A DNA stretch of 45,593 nucleotides from Haloarculaceae archaeon H-GB1-1 (GCA_029688825.1 JARUKX010000033.1:1-45593); one strand, 5' to 3'. Counted from the first letter of the stretch, positions 1-8,449 are shown. The notes: generated by a model from the letters alone, not told the origin. Made by a program: numbers and translations.

Positions 1-160
1 GTGAAACGAACCGCGGAGGAGTAGCGAGGGGCGCGACCGAAGGGGGCGGCCCTCGTACCGAGGCGGGGAACGGAGTGACCCGCCGAGGAGTAGCGAGACG
101 CGACCGCAGGGAGCGTCTCGGACATGCGAGCGGCGAAGCCGCGAGAGAGTAGCGAGGGGC
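1..160. repeat. Tandem hairpin-forming repeats upstream of tsaC
   Basis: The core gagtagcgag occurs three times, at 19-28, 88-97 and 147-156. Between and around the copies lie short inverted repeats with different stems: gaggg/ccctc (26-30/50-54), cctcg/cgagg (51-55/59-63), ggcggg/cccgcc (62-67/79-84), cgagacgc/gcgtctcg (94-101/113-120) and gcggc/gccgc (130-134/138-142). The array runs off the left edge, so its full extent is unknown. No credible gene lies in 1-189. Its role is unknown. Confidence 0.75.
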
Positions 161-189
161 TTTTCTCGCCGGCCGTTCGACGCCGAGGT

Positions 190-774
190 ATGAGCGACAT
201 CGAGCGTGCGGCGTCCGCTCTCGCCGACGGCGAACTGGTCGTCTACCCGACCGAGACCGTCTACGGCCTCGGTGCGGACGCGCTCGACGCGGCCGCCGTC
301 GAGCGCGCGTTCGAGGCGAAGGGTCGCCCGCGCGACAACCCCGTCTCGCTGGGCGTCCCGGACGTCGAGACGGCACTGGAGTACACCGCACCGACCGCCC
401 GCGAGCGCCGATTCATGCACGAGTTCCTCCCCGGTCCCGTGACCGTCGTCGTAGAGCGCACTCCCGAGGTCCCGGACGTCGTGACGGCCGGCAGCGACCG
501 CGTCGGCGTTCGAATTCCCGACCACGACCTCGCGCTGGGCCTGCTGGAGCGGTTCCACCCGGTGACGGCCACCAGCGCGAACGTCTCGGGCAATCCAAGC
601 GTCCGGCGCGTCGCGGACCTCGACCCCGAGATCCGGGAGGCCGCAGCCGTCGTTCTCGACGGCGGCGAGACGCCGGGCACCGAGAGCACCGTCGTGGACG
701 TCGAGGCGGGCGAGATTCTCCGCCCCGGCGCGCTCGCCGACGACATCGAGGACTGGCTCGCTGCGGAGCGGTAA
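190..774 (+). CDS. tsaC: L-threonylcarbamoyladenylate synthase (Sua5/YrdC/TsaC family)
   Basis: 194 aa. The family makes threonylcarbamoyl-AMP from threonine, bicarbonate and ATP, the first step of the t6A37 modification of ANN-decoding tRNAs in the cytosol. The YrdC fold is clear: PTETVYGLG at 20-28, the KGRPRDNP basic motif at 44-51, RVGVRIP near 104 and SANVSG at 129-134. It lacks the extra C-terminal Sua5 domain, so it is the short TsaC/YrdC type. I chose ATG 190; the frame stays open upstream to 124 but only through the hairpin repeats, which add an arginine-rich stretch unlike the family. Its stop abuts the stop of the convergent Cas4-like gene with no spacing. The partner genes of the t6A complex are not in the window. 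Confidence 0.93.
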   Translation: MSDIERAASALADGELVVYPTETVYGLGADALDAAAVERAFEAKGRPRDNPVSLGVPDVETALEYTAPTARERRFMHEFLPGPVTVVVERTPEVPDVVTAGSDRVGVRIPDHDLALGLLERFHPVTATSANVSGNPSVRRVADLDPEIREAAAVVLDGGETPGTESTVVDVEAGEILRPGALADDIEDWLAAER

Positions 775-1431
775 TCACTCCAGCAACGACCTGAGCGAGC
801 GCGTCCGCACGCCACAGGAGTCGCGATACTCACATGGTTCGCACTTCGCGTCGTCGGAGAGCCGCGGCGGCGGGCCGTCGACGGACTCGGCGACGCGGAC
901 GGCCTTCCGGTACGCGGCCTTGCGGCGCGTCGTCAGGTCAATCTGTCTGACCACGCCGTGGGCCGGATATTCCGCGATCGCCTGCTCGACGGTCTCCTCG
1001 CGCTCCCAGGCGAGCGCCTTCGCCGCGGCGACGAGCCGGACGCTCTGTGGCTTCCAGACGCCCATCTCCGGCGGTTCGCCGGTGAAGACGAGCGACGGCA
1101 TCGGCGGGTCGTCGAGCACCTTGTGCGCGACGCCGCGTGCCTCGCGACCGGCGAGGAAGACGTCGCGATTCGGCGGGTCGACGATGGCTTCCCAATGGCG
1201 CATGCTGTCTCGGAGTCGGTGAAGGCGTCGCCGGTAGGTCGACCGCGACACCGCAATCGGTGCGTCGTCGCACGCCGACGCGGAGTCGAGCAGCCGCTCG
1301 TAGTCGAACGCGAGCGCGCGCCGCGAGCGGACCGACTCCGGAATCGTCCGGTCCTCGTCGGCGTCGCGGCGGCGGTAGTAGAGTTTCCGGGGACAGTACG
1401 CTGCGGTTTCGAGGTCGCGAAACGAGTGCAC
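775..1431 (-). CDS. Cas4-like (PD-(D/E)XK fold) protein, probably nuclease-dead
   Basis: 218 aa, read from a GTG start. Cas4/RecB-type proteins are 5'-3' exonucleases with a 4Fe-4S cluster. Here the cluster cysteines are present: C13 in AYCPRKLYY and C197, C200, C206 in CEPCEYRDSC. The middle aligns by eye with the Cas4 core (GVAHKVLDD at 100-108, GVWKPQSVRL at 124-133). Where Cas4 has the catalytic E-x-K, this protein reads LVFTGEPP (114-121), so the acidic residue and lysine look lost. The GTG start is supported by a TATA-like box at 1454-1463. The gene follows radA on the same strand with a 32-nt gap. No cas gene or CRISPR array is nearby, so a CRISPR role is not supported. An Fe-S or DNA-binding accessory role is inference only. 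Confidence 0.75.
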   Translation of the reverse strand: MHSFRDLETAAYCPRKLYYRRRDADEDRTIPESVRSRRALAFDYERLLDSASACDDAPIAVSRSTYRRRLHRLRDSMRHWEAIVDPPNRDVFLAGREARGVAHKVLDDPPMPSLVFTGEPPEMGVWKPQSVRLVAAAKALAWEREETVEQAIAEYPAHGVVRQIDLTTRRKAAYRKAVRVAESVDGPPPRLSDDAKCEPCEYRDSCGVRTRSLRSLLE

Positions 1432-1453
1432 GGGCCGGGGTGGTCCCGGCTTC

Positions 1454-1463
1454 GTACTTCAAG
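1454..1463 (-). promoter_or_regulatory. TATA-like box for the Cas4-like gene
   Basis: On the minus strand this reads CTTGAAGTAC and ends 22 nt before GTG 1431, a spacing that fits leaderless transcription. It directly abuts the radA stop codon, so the gene may be expressed from its own promoter as well as by read-through from radA. Confidence 0.4.
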
Positions 1464-2507
1464 CTACTCGTCGATGAGGCCGTCGCCGTCGACGCGCATC
1501 ACGGCCTCGCCGTCGGCGAGGTTCGGGGCGTCGACGAGCTTGACGATTCGCTTGTTGCCCTTCGACTTGCGGAGGTAGATGCGGAACGTCGAGGTGTGGC
1601 CGAGGATGTTGCCACCGATGGGCTGGGTCGGGTCGCCGAAGAACGAGTCGGGGTTGGAGGCGACCTGGTTCGTGACGACGACGGCGGTGTTGTTGAGGTC
1701 GCCGACGCGCATCAGGTCGTGGAGGTGCTTGTTGAGCTTCTGCTGGCGCTCGGCGAGTTCGCCACGGCCCACGTACTCCGCGCGGAAGTGCGCGGTCAGC
1801 GAGTCGACGCAGAGCAGGCGGACCGGGAAGTCGTCGTCCTGGCTCCCGCTCGCGAGTTCCTGGGCCTTCTCGGCGAGCAGAATCTGGTGGTTGGAGTTGA
1901 ACGCCTTCGCGACGTGAATCTTGTCGAGGACGGACTCGACGAGCGCCTCGAGCAGGTCCTCGTCGCCGGCGTCGGCCTCGCCCTCCTCGACGAGTTCGTG
2001 CAGTTCCATCGCGGCTTCGAGGGTCTCGTCCGGCAGGCCGCGTACCATGTCGTCGATACGCTCCGGGCGGAAGGTGTCCTCGGAGTCGACGAAGATGGCC
2101 GACCCCTCCAGACCGCCGTACTCGGCGGGGAGCTGGACGTTCACCGCGAGCTGGTGGGTGACCTGGGACTTCCCGGCCCCGAACTCACCGTACACTTCGG
2201 TGATGGACTGGGTCTCGACGCCGCCGCCGAGCAGTTCGTCGACCTCGTCGACGTTCCAGGTGAGCTTGCCGATCTGTTCACGTCGTTCCAGCACCGTCGC
2301 GCCGGTCTCGAAGCCGCCGATGTCGGCGGCATCGCGGGCCGCGTTGATGATGTCGGCGGCGGAGGACTCGCCGATGTCCGCGGTGTTGGACAGCTCTCCG
2401 GGGCTCGCGACTGCGATGCCCTGGTACGAGTCAAATCCGTTCTCCTGAAGCTTCTCGGCCGTCGCAGGGCCGACGCCCGGCAGGTCTTCGAGGTCTTCGT
2501 TTGCCAT
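1464..2507 (-). CDS. radA: DNA repair and recombination protein RadA
   Basis: 347 aa, the archaeal RecA/Rad51 recombinase that forms ATP-dependent filaments on single-stranded DNA and performs strand exchange. Residues 1-60 form the N-terminal helix-hairpin-helix domain ([13 protein letters not shown], then [11 protein letters not shown]). Walker A is GEFGAGKS at 107-114 and Walker B is LLCVDSL. The L2 region before VVVTNQV is intact. The length is normal and there is no intein, which some haloarchaeal radA genes carry. ATG 2507 has a TATA-like box (CTTTATGT on the minus strand, 2531-2538) at leaderless spacing. The Cas4-like gene follows 32 nt downstream. Confidence 0.98.
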   Translation of the reverse strand: MANEDLEDLPGVGPATAEKLQENGFDSYQGIAVASPGELSNTADIGESSAADIINAARDAADIGGFETGATVLERREQIGKLTWNVDEVDELLGGGVETQSITEVYGEFGAGKSQVTHQLAVNVQLPAEYGGLEGSAIFVDSEDTFRPERIDDMVRGLPDETLEAAMELHELVEEGEADAGDEDLLEALVESVLDKIHVAKAFNSNHQILLAEKAQELASGSQDDDFPVRLLCVDSLTAHFRAEYVGRGELAERQQKLNKHLHDLMRVGDLNNTAVVVTNQVASNPDSFFGDPTQPIGGNILGHTSTFRIYLRKSKGNKRIVKLVDAPNLADGEAVMRVDGDGLIDE

Positions 2508-2530
2508 GCACGTCGCTTGCGCCCCCTGTC

Positions 2531-2538
2531 ACATAAAG
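2531..2538 (-). promoter_or_regulatory. TATA-like box of radA
   Basis: CTTTATGT on the minus strand, 24-31 nt before the radA ATG. The spacing fits a start of transcription at or next to the start codon. Confidence 0.55.
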
Positions 2539-2664
2539 GCTCGTTAACAGGGAAGTGAAAGTGAAATCGACCGACGTCGAGCGGATGATTCGAGACGAAT
2601 CCACAGAATTTAGAGGGGAGGGCGAGCGCTCGTGTCGACGGAGGTCAGAGTCGCGGCCGGGCAG

Positions 2665-3273
2665 CTAGTCCCAGGGATGCTCGCCGGGCCGCGACGGCCA
2701 CAGCGGGTACCAGTAGCCCTTGTCCCGTTCGATGGTGAGTTCGCCGTCGAGGACGCTCTCCAGTTTGAACTGTGCCTGGGCGTCCTGCTGGTGACCGCTG
2801 CGCGGGGCGAACGGGTAGTACGCGCCGCGGCGGAACGAGTAGACCCAGTACGCGCGTTCGCCCTCCCTGTCGGTGAACCCGAACACCGCCGCCAGCAGTC
2901 GCGACCCGTAGCCGCGTTCGACGAACGTGTCGGCGGCGAAGTGGATGGACGTCACGAGATCCTCGAAGTCGTCGTCCTCGAGGACGACCCAGTGATAGCC
3001 GTGCTCGTCGGACGACAGGTCGGCGATGGTGCCGGTCTCCTCCCGCCCGGCTTCGAGGATGGTCTCGACCTCACCGACCGTGTCGGCGAAGTCGGTGCTG
3101 TCGACTTCCGAGAAGCAGAGCGCCGCCTGCCCGACCGGGCGGTAGTTGAGCTGTGCCTCCATCGTGACGTAGGCCGTACTCATCCCGAACAGGTCGTCGG
3201 GGTCGGCGTCGCGCGTCGCATCGGCCCCGGCTTTGAGCCCGAGTGCGGATTTGACGGCGTCGAACAGGCCCAT
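2665..3273 (-). CDS. pspAB: PspA-associated protein PspAB
   Basis: 202 aa, soluble and acidic. From memory it matches the haloarchaeal PspA-associated family PspAB: it starts MGLFDAVKSALGLKAGADA, has a YVTMEAQLNYRPVGQAALCF segment, and ends with a tryptophan/proline-rich tail (YWYPLWPSRPGEHPWD). The family is found beside PspA-type or htpX membrane-stress genes; its biochemical function is not established. Its ATG directly abuts the stop codon of htpX (stop 3274-3276, start at 3273), so the two are almost certainly one transcript. No pspA gene lies in the window. Confidence 0.8.
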   Translation of the reverse strand: MGLFDAVKSALGLKAGADATRDADPDDLFGMSTAYVTMEAQLNYRPVGQAALCFSEVDSTDFADTVGEVETILEAGREETGTIADLSSDEHGYHWVVLEDDDFEDLVTSIHFAADTFVERGYGSRLLAAVFGFTDREGERAYWVYSFRRGAYYPFAPRSGHQQDAQAQFKLESVLDGELTIERDKGYWYPLWPSRPGEHPWD

Positions 3274-4152
3274 CTATGCGTATTCCATCTCCCGCTCCAT
3301 CTCCTTGAGTCGTTCGACGCGTTTCTCGGTGGAGGGATGGGTCCGGAACAGCGAGCCGATGAGGCCGCTCTTGATGGGGATGATGAAGAACGCGTTCATC
3401 TCCGCCTGCTCGCGCAGGTCCTGTTTGGGAACCTTGTCCATCCGCGAGGAGATGGTCACCAGCGCCGAGGCCAGCGCCGCGGGCTTGCCGGTGATCATGG
3501 CCCCGCCGCGGTCCGCGGCGTACTCGCGGTACCGCGAGAGCGCCCGGATGAGGAGGAACGAGACGATCCAGACGACGATGGAGACCGCGATGGCCACGAA
3601 GACGGAGGGGTGCCCGCCTTCACGGTCGCGCCCGCCGCCGAACAGCCAGCCCCAGCGGACGATGAGGAAGGCGATCGAGGACAGGAACGACGCGATGGTC
3701 ATCACGGCCATGTCGCGGTTCTTGATGTGCGCGAGTTCGTGTGCGAGCACGCCCTCCAGTTCGTCCTGGTCGAGCGAGCGCATGATGCCCTTCGTCACGC
3801 AGACCGTCGCGTTCTTCTTCGACCGGCCCGTCGCGAAGGCGTTCGGGACCGACGAGTCGGAGACGGCGACGGTCGGTTTCGGCAGGTCGGCCTGCTGGCT
3901 CAGCCGCGACACCGTCCGGTGGAGTTCGGGATACTCGTCCTCGTCCACCTCGCGTGCACCCATGCTCCACAGCGCCATCCGGTCGCTGAAGAAGAACTGC
4001 GCGAACATGAACGCCCCCATGAACAGGACGATGACGAGCAGGTTCTCGAAGTACAGCGCGAGCACGCCGACGAAGCCGATGTAGACCAGGAAAAGCAGGA
4101 GCATCGTAAACGCCATCCTGCCACGGAGTCCCCAGTCCGGTTTCCACTGCAT
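3274..4152 (-). CDS. htpX: HtpX-like zinc metalloprotease (M48)
   Basis: 292 aa integral membrane protease that degrades damaged membrane proteins. The zinc motif HELAH is at 138-142 and the third ligand lies in REYAADR near E210. Predicted membrane spans lie at about 12-33, 36-56, 150-170 and 184-205, giving the usual HtpX layout with the active site facing the cytoplasm. The length is normal. The start has a TATA-like box at 4175-4184. It is co-transcribed with pspAB, which follows without spacing; the pair suggests a membrane-stress response unit. Confidence 0.96.
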   Translation of the reverse strand: MQWKPDWGLRGRMAFTMLLLFLVYIGFVGVLALYFENLLVIVLFMGAFMFAQFFFSDRMALWSMGAREVDEDEYPELHRTVSRLSQQADLPKPTVAVSDSSVPNAFATGRSKKNATVCVTKGIMRSLDQDELEGVLAHELAHIKNRDMAVMTIASFLSSIAFLIVRWGWLFGGGRDREGGHPSVFVAIAVSIVVWIVSFLLIRALSRYREYAADRGGAMITGKPAALASALVTISSRMDKVPKQDLREQAEMNAFFIIPIKSGLIGSLFRTHPSTEKRVERLKEMEREMEYA

Positions 4153-4174
4153 ACACGCCCGTAGGGGCTCCGAC

Positions 4175-4184
4175 GGTAATGAAG
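4175..4184 (-). promoter_or_regulatory. TATA-like box of htpX
   Basis: CTTCATTACC on the minus strand, about 23-32 nt before ATG 4152. It lies in the 141-nt divergent space shared with the epimerase gene. Confidence 0.5.
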
Positions 4185-4260
4185 GTTGGAGTCGACGGCC
4201 GAAAACGTCTGTCGGGGACCATCGGGTGCCTGCACCGCGTCCTGTCGGTCGAGAGACAGT

Positions 4261-4270
4261 GGGTTATTCG
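4261..4270 (+). promoter_or_regulatory. TATA-like box of the epimerase gene
   Basis: gggttattcg lies 24-33 nt before ATG 4294. This spacing is what selects that ATG over the more upstream in-frame ATG at 4186. Confidence 0.45.
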
Positions 4271-4293
4271 TCCCCCAGTCCCAACGCTCGCGC

Positions 4294-5187
4294 ATGACTG
4301 GAACGGTACTCGTGACCGGCGGCCTCGGCCGCTCGGGACGGTGGATATGTGACTGCCTCGCCGACGCGGGATGGGACGTCGTCTGCGTCGACGTCGACCA
4401 TCCGGGCTTCGAGGTCGACCAGCGGCCGAACGTCGACTTCCGCGCCGCGGACCTCACCGACCGCGGGCAGGCGCTCGACCTCGCCGCCGAACTGGACCCC
4501 GACGCCGTCGTCCACTGGGCGGCGATTCCGGTGCCCCTTCGCCACCCCGACGGGCAGGTCTTCGAGACGAACGTCGAGGCGGCGTACAACACGCTCACGG
4601 CGGCAGGGCGGGCGGGCGCGGACGTCGTCCTCGCCTCAAGCGAGAGCTACTACGGCTTCCCGTTCTCGGAGGGACAGGACCTGCCCGACTACCTCCCCAT
4701 CGACGAGGACCATCCCGCACGGCCGGAGGACCCCTACGGACTGTCGAAGGTCACCAGCGAGGAGATCGGCAAGGCCATCGCCCGCAAGCACGGCGTCAGC
4801 GTCGCCGCCATCCGGCCGACGTGGATCCAGTACCCCGGCGAGTACACCGCGCTGTTGAGCCAGGACGACCTCGGCCCCGCCGACGGCAACTTCTGGTCGT
4901 ACGTGGACGTCCGCGACGTGGCCGACATGGTCCGACTCGCGCTCGAATCGTCGCTCGACGGCTTCGAGGCCTTCCTCTGCGTCGCCGACGAGAACGTCCT
5001 CGGCCGCCCCACCGCCGAGGTCATCGAGGAATATTACGGCACGCTCCCCGAGAAGTGCGACCTCGACGGCGAGGCCTGCGCGTTCACCAACGAGAAGGCA
5101 AAAGCCGTCCTCGGGTGGCACCCGCGGCACACCTGGCGCGACGCGAAGGACGAGCACGTTCCAGACCCCGACCTCTACGGCGCGTGA
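4294..5187 (+). CDS. NAD-dependent epimerase/dehydratase (extended SDR)
   Basis: 297 aa. The Rossmann glycine motif is TGGLGRSG at 8-15 and the catalytic YxxxK is Y148-x3-K152 (DPYGLSK). SSESYYGFP near 115-123 gives the catalytic serine region. This is the layout of nucleotide-sugar epimerases and dehydratases; the substrate cannot be read from sequence. The N-terminal extension that is open back to 4186 is rejected because the TATA-like box at 4261-4270 places the transcript start at 4294. The gene stands alone, divergent from htpX, with nmd3 91 nt downstream. Confidence 0.88.
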   Translation: MTGTVLVTGGLGRSGRWICDCLADAGWDVVCVDVDHPGFEVDQRPNVDFRAADLTDRGQALDLAAELDPDAVVHWAAIPVPLRHPDGQVFETNVEAAYNTLTAAGRAGADVVLASSESYYGFPFSEGQDLPDYLPIDEDHPARPEDPYGLSKVTSEEIGKAIARKHGVSVAAIRPTWIQYPGEYTALLSQDDLGPADGNFWSYVDVRDVADMVRLALESSLDGFEAFLCVADENVLGRPTAEVIEEYYGTLPEKCDLDGEACAFTNEKAKAVLGWHPRHTWRDAKDEHVPDPDLYGA

Positions 5188-5247
5188 GTCGAGCGGGCCA
5201 CGCGGCCGTCGGACGCGGAAATCCCCCACGACGGAGCAGTTGAAAGC

Positions 5248-5255
5248 CTTTTACC
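5248..5255 (+). promoter_or_regulatory. TATA-like box of the nmd3-taw2 operon
   Basis: cttttacc, 24-31 nt before ATG 5279, the spacing of a leaderless haloarchaeal promoter. It lies inside the reading frame that is open from 5240, which argues against a longer N-terminus. Confidence 0.5.
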
Positions 5256-5278
5256 GCCGAGCGACCTACCCCGGTCAA

Positions 5279-6406
5279 ATGAGTCGGTCGGGAGCGTTCT
5301 GTCCGCGGTGTGGTGACGAGATTCCGGAGCGGCCAGCGGAGCGGCCGGGCCTGGAAGAGGGAGGACCGGCCCAGCAGGACCACGACCGAGTGCTCTGTGA
5401 CGCCTGCTATTTCGACGAGTTCGACCTCGTCGACGCGCCCGAACGCATCGAGGTCCGGGTCTGCTCGCAGTGCGGTGCGGTCCACCGCGGCAATCGGTGG
5501 GTCGACGTCGGTGCCGAGGACTACACCGACATCGCCGTCGAGGAAGTGAGCGAGGCGCTGGGCGTCCACGTCGACGCCCAGAGCGTTGCCTGGCAGGTCG
5601 CGCCGGAGCAGGTCGACAAGAACACCATCCGGATGCACGCGGAGTTCTCGGGGGTCATCCGCGAGACGCCGGTCACGGAGGAGGTCGTCGTCCCCGTGAA
5701 GATCTCCCGGCAGACCTGCCAGCGCTGCGGGAAGATTGCGGGCGGTTCGTACGCCACCGTCATCCAGCTCCGCGGCGACGAGCGAACGCCGAGCGACGAC
5801 GAGGTCGACCGCGCGAAGGATATCGCCAACGACGTGGTCGCGGAGATGGAGGCGACCGGCGACCGCGAGGCGTTCATCTCGGAGATGAAGACGGTCCCGG
5901 ACGGCCTGAACGTGAAGGCCTCGACGACGAAGATCGGCCACAAGATCGCAAAGCGGCTGGTCGAGGAGCTCGGCGGGAGCTTCTCCGATTCGGAGACGCT
6001 CGTGACGGAGGACGAGGACGGCAACGGCGTCTACCGGGTTACGTACGCGGTCAGGTTGCCCAGATATCGCCCCGGCGAGGTCATCGACCCCGAAGGCGAC
6101 GAGGGGCCGGTCCTCGTCCGCTCGGTCCGGGGTAACCTCAAGGGAATCCGCGTCCGGACCGGCGAGGACTACGAGGCATCCTTCGAGGACGGCGACGCGC
6201 CGGAGGCGACGCGGCTCGGCACCCGCGAGGACGCCGAGCGCGCGACGCTGGTGACCGTCGAGGACGACCACGCCGTCCAGGTCCTCGACCCGGAGACGTT
6301 CGAGGCGAAGACCGTGCCGCGACCGGACTACATGGACGCCGAGGCCGACGAGGTGCCCGTCCTGAAGAGCCGCGAGGGGCTGCACGTCCTGCCAGACGAT
6401 GAGTGA
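5279..6406 (+). CDS. NMD3-related ribosome biogenesis protein
   Basis: 375 aa. The N-terminal part carries the zinc-binding cysteine pairs typical of NMD3: C8-x2-C11, C40-x2-C43, C62-x2-C65 (CSQCGAVHRGNRW) and a later CQRCGKIAGG near 145. In eukaryotes NMD3 is the nuclear export adaptor of the 60S subunit; the archaeal homologue has no nuclear export role and is presumed to act on the large subunit in the cytosol. Start 5279 is set by the TATA-like box. The last 8 nt overlap the start of the Taw2-like gene, so translation is probably coupled. Confidence 0.88.
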   Translation: MSRSGAFCPRCGDEIPERPAERPGLEEGGPAQQDHDRVLCDACYFDEFDLVDAPERIEVRVCSQCGAVHRGNRWVDVGAEDYTDIAVEEVSEALGVHVDAQSVAWQVAPEQVDKNTIRMHAEFSGVIRETPVTEEVVVPVKISRQTCQRCGKIAGGSYATVIQLRGDERTPSDDEVDRAKDIANDVVAEMEATGDREAFISEMKTVPDGLNVKASTTKIGHKIAKRLVEELGGSFSDSETLVTEDEDGNGVYRVTYAVRLPRYRPGEVIDPEGDEGPVLVRSVRGNLKGIRVRTGEDYEASFEDGDAPEATRLGTREDAERATLVTVEDDHAVQVLDPETFEAKTVPRPDYMDAEADEVPVLKSREGLHVLPDDE

Positions 6407-7502
6407 GGACGCCGACGGAGACGACGGGCGACCGGCCGCGACGGACGAGGTGCACTCGACCGCCCCAGACGGCGACCAGCACCTCGGCGCGGTCGTCGAG
6501 AAACCGCGCGCGGAGGTCGCCATCGAGCAGTTGCGTTCGGAAGGCGTCTACGACGAGGAGCGCCGCGTCCGGGAGTTCGGCAGTGACACCGTCGCGCTCC
6601 CGGTGACCGAGCCACCGAGCGAGACGGCGGTCCTGAACGTCGTCGAGGTCCGCGCGGACCGCCGCCTGCGGTCGCTGGCCGACCACCTCGCCGACCGCGG
6701 CTGGACCGACGACGAACTCGACGCCGCACCGGGGTCGTGGGCCGTCATCGGCACCGTCGTTCTGGTCGACATCGGCGACGCGCCGCGGCCCGAGGAAGTG
6801 GGCGAGGCCCTGCTGGAACTGCACGGCGAGGCCGACACCGTCCTCGCCCGCGGGGCCATCTCGGGCGCGCACCGCGAGCCCGACGTCGAAGTGGTCGCCG
6901 GCAGCGGCGACACCGAGACGGTCCACGTCGAGCACGGGACGAAGTACGCGCTGGACCTCGCCGACGTGATGTTCTCGCCGGGCAACAAGGCCGAGCGAGC
7001 CCGCATGGCCGAGGCCGTGAGCGAGGGCGAGCGCGTGCTGGACATGTTCGCCGGCATCGGCTACTTCACGCTCCCGATGGCCCGCGCCGGCGCGTCGGTC
7101 ACCGCCGTCGAGCGCAATCCCGCCTCCTTCCGCTATCTCGTGGAGAACGTCCAGCTCAACGACGTCACCGCGCAGGTCCAGGCCTACCGGGCGGACTGCC
7201 GCGACGTGACCGCCGACCTCAGCGTCGAGCGGATCGTGATGGGCTACTACGAGGCCTCCGAACCCAGCGAGGACGGCCACGGGTGGCGCTACCTCGACCA
7301 CGCGCTCGACGCGCTGGAGTCGGACGGCGTCGTACATATGCACGAGGCCACCCCCAACGGACTCGTCTTCGAGCGCCCCATCGAGCGCCTCACGGCGGCC
7401 GCCGAGGCACGAGGGCGGGCCGTGGAGATTCTCGACACGCACCGAGTGAAGGGCTACAGTGAGGGCGTTTCCCACGTCGTCGTGGACGCGCGGGTGTCGT
7501 AG
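6399..7502 (+). CDS. taw2: Trm5/Taw2-family tRNA methyl/aminocarboxypropyltransferase, Taw2-like
   Basis: 367 aa class I SAM enzyme. The SAM loop is DMFAGIGYF at 215-223, preceded by the basic MFSPGNKAER segment of the Trm5/TYW2 superfamily. Trm5 has an N-x-P-type motif at the catalytic position; this protein has IVMGYYEAS with GY at 282-283, which is the Taw2/TYW2 pattern. Taw2 transfers the aminocarboxypropyl group of SAM to the wyosine precursor at G37 of tRNA-Phe. An acidic extension of about 25 residues precedes the domain. The start overlaps the nmd3 stop by 8 nt, and no better start follows. Trm5 (m1G37) remains the alternative. Confidence 0.82.
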   Translation: MSEDADGDDGRPAATDEVHSTAPDGDQHLGAVVEKPRAEVAIEQLRSEGVYDEERRVREFGSDTVALPVTEPPSETAVLNVVEVRADRRLRSLADHLADRGWTDDELDAAPGSWAVIGTVVLVDIGDAPRPEEVGEALLELHGEADTVLARGAISGAHREPDVEVVAGSGDTETVHVEHGTKYALDLADVMFSPGNKAERARMAEAVSEGERVLDMFAGIGYFTLPMARAGASVTAVERNPASFRYLVENVQLNDVTAQVQAYRADCRDVTADLSVERIVMGYYEASEPSEDGHGWRYLDHALDALESDGVVHMHEATPNGLVFERPIERLTAAAEARGRAVEILDTHRVKGYSEGVSHVVVDARVS

Positions 7503-7530
7503 ACCACGACGCACCTTTGACCCACCACAA

Positions 7531-7540
7531 GACGTATTTC
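7531..7540 (+). promoter_or_regulatory. TATA-like box of the Tat lipoprotein gene
   Basis: gacgtatttc, 22-31 nt upstream of ATG 7562. It supports this start over the codon at 7517. Confidence 0.45.
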
Positions 7541-7561
7541 GCGGGCGGTTCGGCCTTCGGT

Positions 7562-8449
7562 ATGCGCCGTCGTGACGTCCTCACCGCTGGAAGCGCCCTC
7601 CTCCTCGCCCCGCTCGCGGGCTGTGTCCACTCGAACGCCGTCCTGACGATGGACGAGGTCACCGACGCCGAGATCGCTCGGCGGGCGAGTAGCTCGGGCG
7701 ACGACGCGGAGGGAGAGTACGGCCGCATCGTTCGGGAGGCCATCGAGAACGGCTCGGCGACCGTCTCGGACCAATGGGTGCCGTTCGAACCCGACCGCCC
7801 GGTCGCCTACGAGGGCTCGTATTATCAGCTATCCTACGAGGTCACCGACTCGACGACGCGCAACGCCTACGACGTCAGCGTGGACTTCGACCCGCCGTCG
7901 ACCGACGGCCCGACCGTCGCGTTCGCCGACCTCCCCGAGGTGGACCGCGCGGTGCTGTCGGAGATGCTCCCGCCCCGTGAGGACGCACCGGAGAACGAGG
8001 GGCCGGACATGGGGGTCGTCGAGACCTACTCGCCCGCCGAGGAGGAGGCCTCCGAGCTGGTGCCGACGACCGAGTACGAGTACGTCTCCTACGAGGGGAC
8101 GAGCTACGGAATCACCGTCGAGGAGTCCCGGCAGGTGACGGTGAACGATTACCGCTACACGGCAGAGCGGGTCGCTGGGAGCGCCGACGAGTTCGGGCGA
8201 CAGCTTCGAGCCGAGTTCCTGTTCACGCTCTCCGGGCTCTCCCGGTCGGAGCAGGACCTCGTCGAGAAGGCCATCGAGGAGGGCTACTACGGCGGCTCCG
8301 GGTCCGACGCGTTCCGGTCGCTCGTCGAGAAGTTCCGGCCGCACGAGCCCGTCACCGGGACCGTCGAGGAGGGCGGCTCCATCGAGGCGAACTACCTGGT
8401 CCGCTACGAGGGGACCGTCTACTGGACGGACGTGTACTACCTCGGCTGA
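7562..8449 (+). CDS. Tat-exported lipoprotein, function unknown
   Basis: 295 aa. The N-terminus is a twin-arginine signal (MRRRDVL) with a hydrophobic core and a lipobox LAGC, so the mature protein is a lipid-anchored, surface-facing protein starting at C21. The body is acidic and rich in Tyr, Glu and Ser (for example YEYVSYEGTSYGITVEESRQ). Two stretches of the form Y(E/R)YEG-(S/T) with Tyr/Val neighbours suggest repeated beta modules. I do not recognise the family. The following microprotein gene starts 60 nt downstream behind its own TATA-like element. Confidence 0.8.
   Translation: MRRRDVLTAGSALLLAPLAGCVHSNAVLTMDEVTDAEIARRASSSGDDAEGEYGRIVREAIENGSATVSDQWVPFEPDRPVAYEGSYYQLSYEVTDSTTRNAYDVSVDFDPPSTDGPTVAFADLPEVDRAVLSEMLPPREDAPENEGPDMGVVETYSPAEEEASELVPTTEYEYVSYEGTSYGITVEESRQVTVNDYRYTAERVAGSADEFGRQLRAEFLFTLSGLSRSEQDLVEKAIEEGYYGGSGSDAFRSLVEKFRPHEPVTGTVEEGGSIEANYLVRYEGTVYWTDVYYLG

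Noticed and set aside
124-189. Extended N-terminus of TsaC starting at 124
   Set aside because: The added residues come from the hairpin repeats and have no counterpart in the family.
775-1431. CRISPR-Cas locus suggested by the Cas4-like gene
   Set aside because: No regularly spaced direct repeats and no other cas gene exist in the window, and the nuclease motif is degenerate.
2632-4164. Long plus-strand frame opposite pspAB and htpX
   Set aside because: It is a shadow of two well-supported genes; it lacks motifs and its codon pattern is that of an antisense frame.
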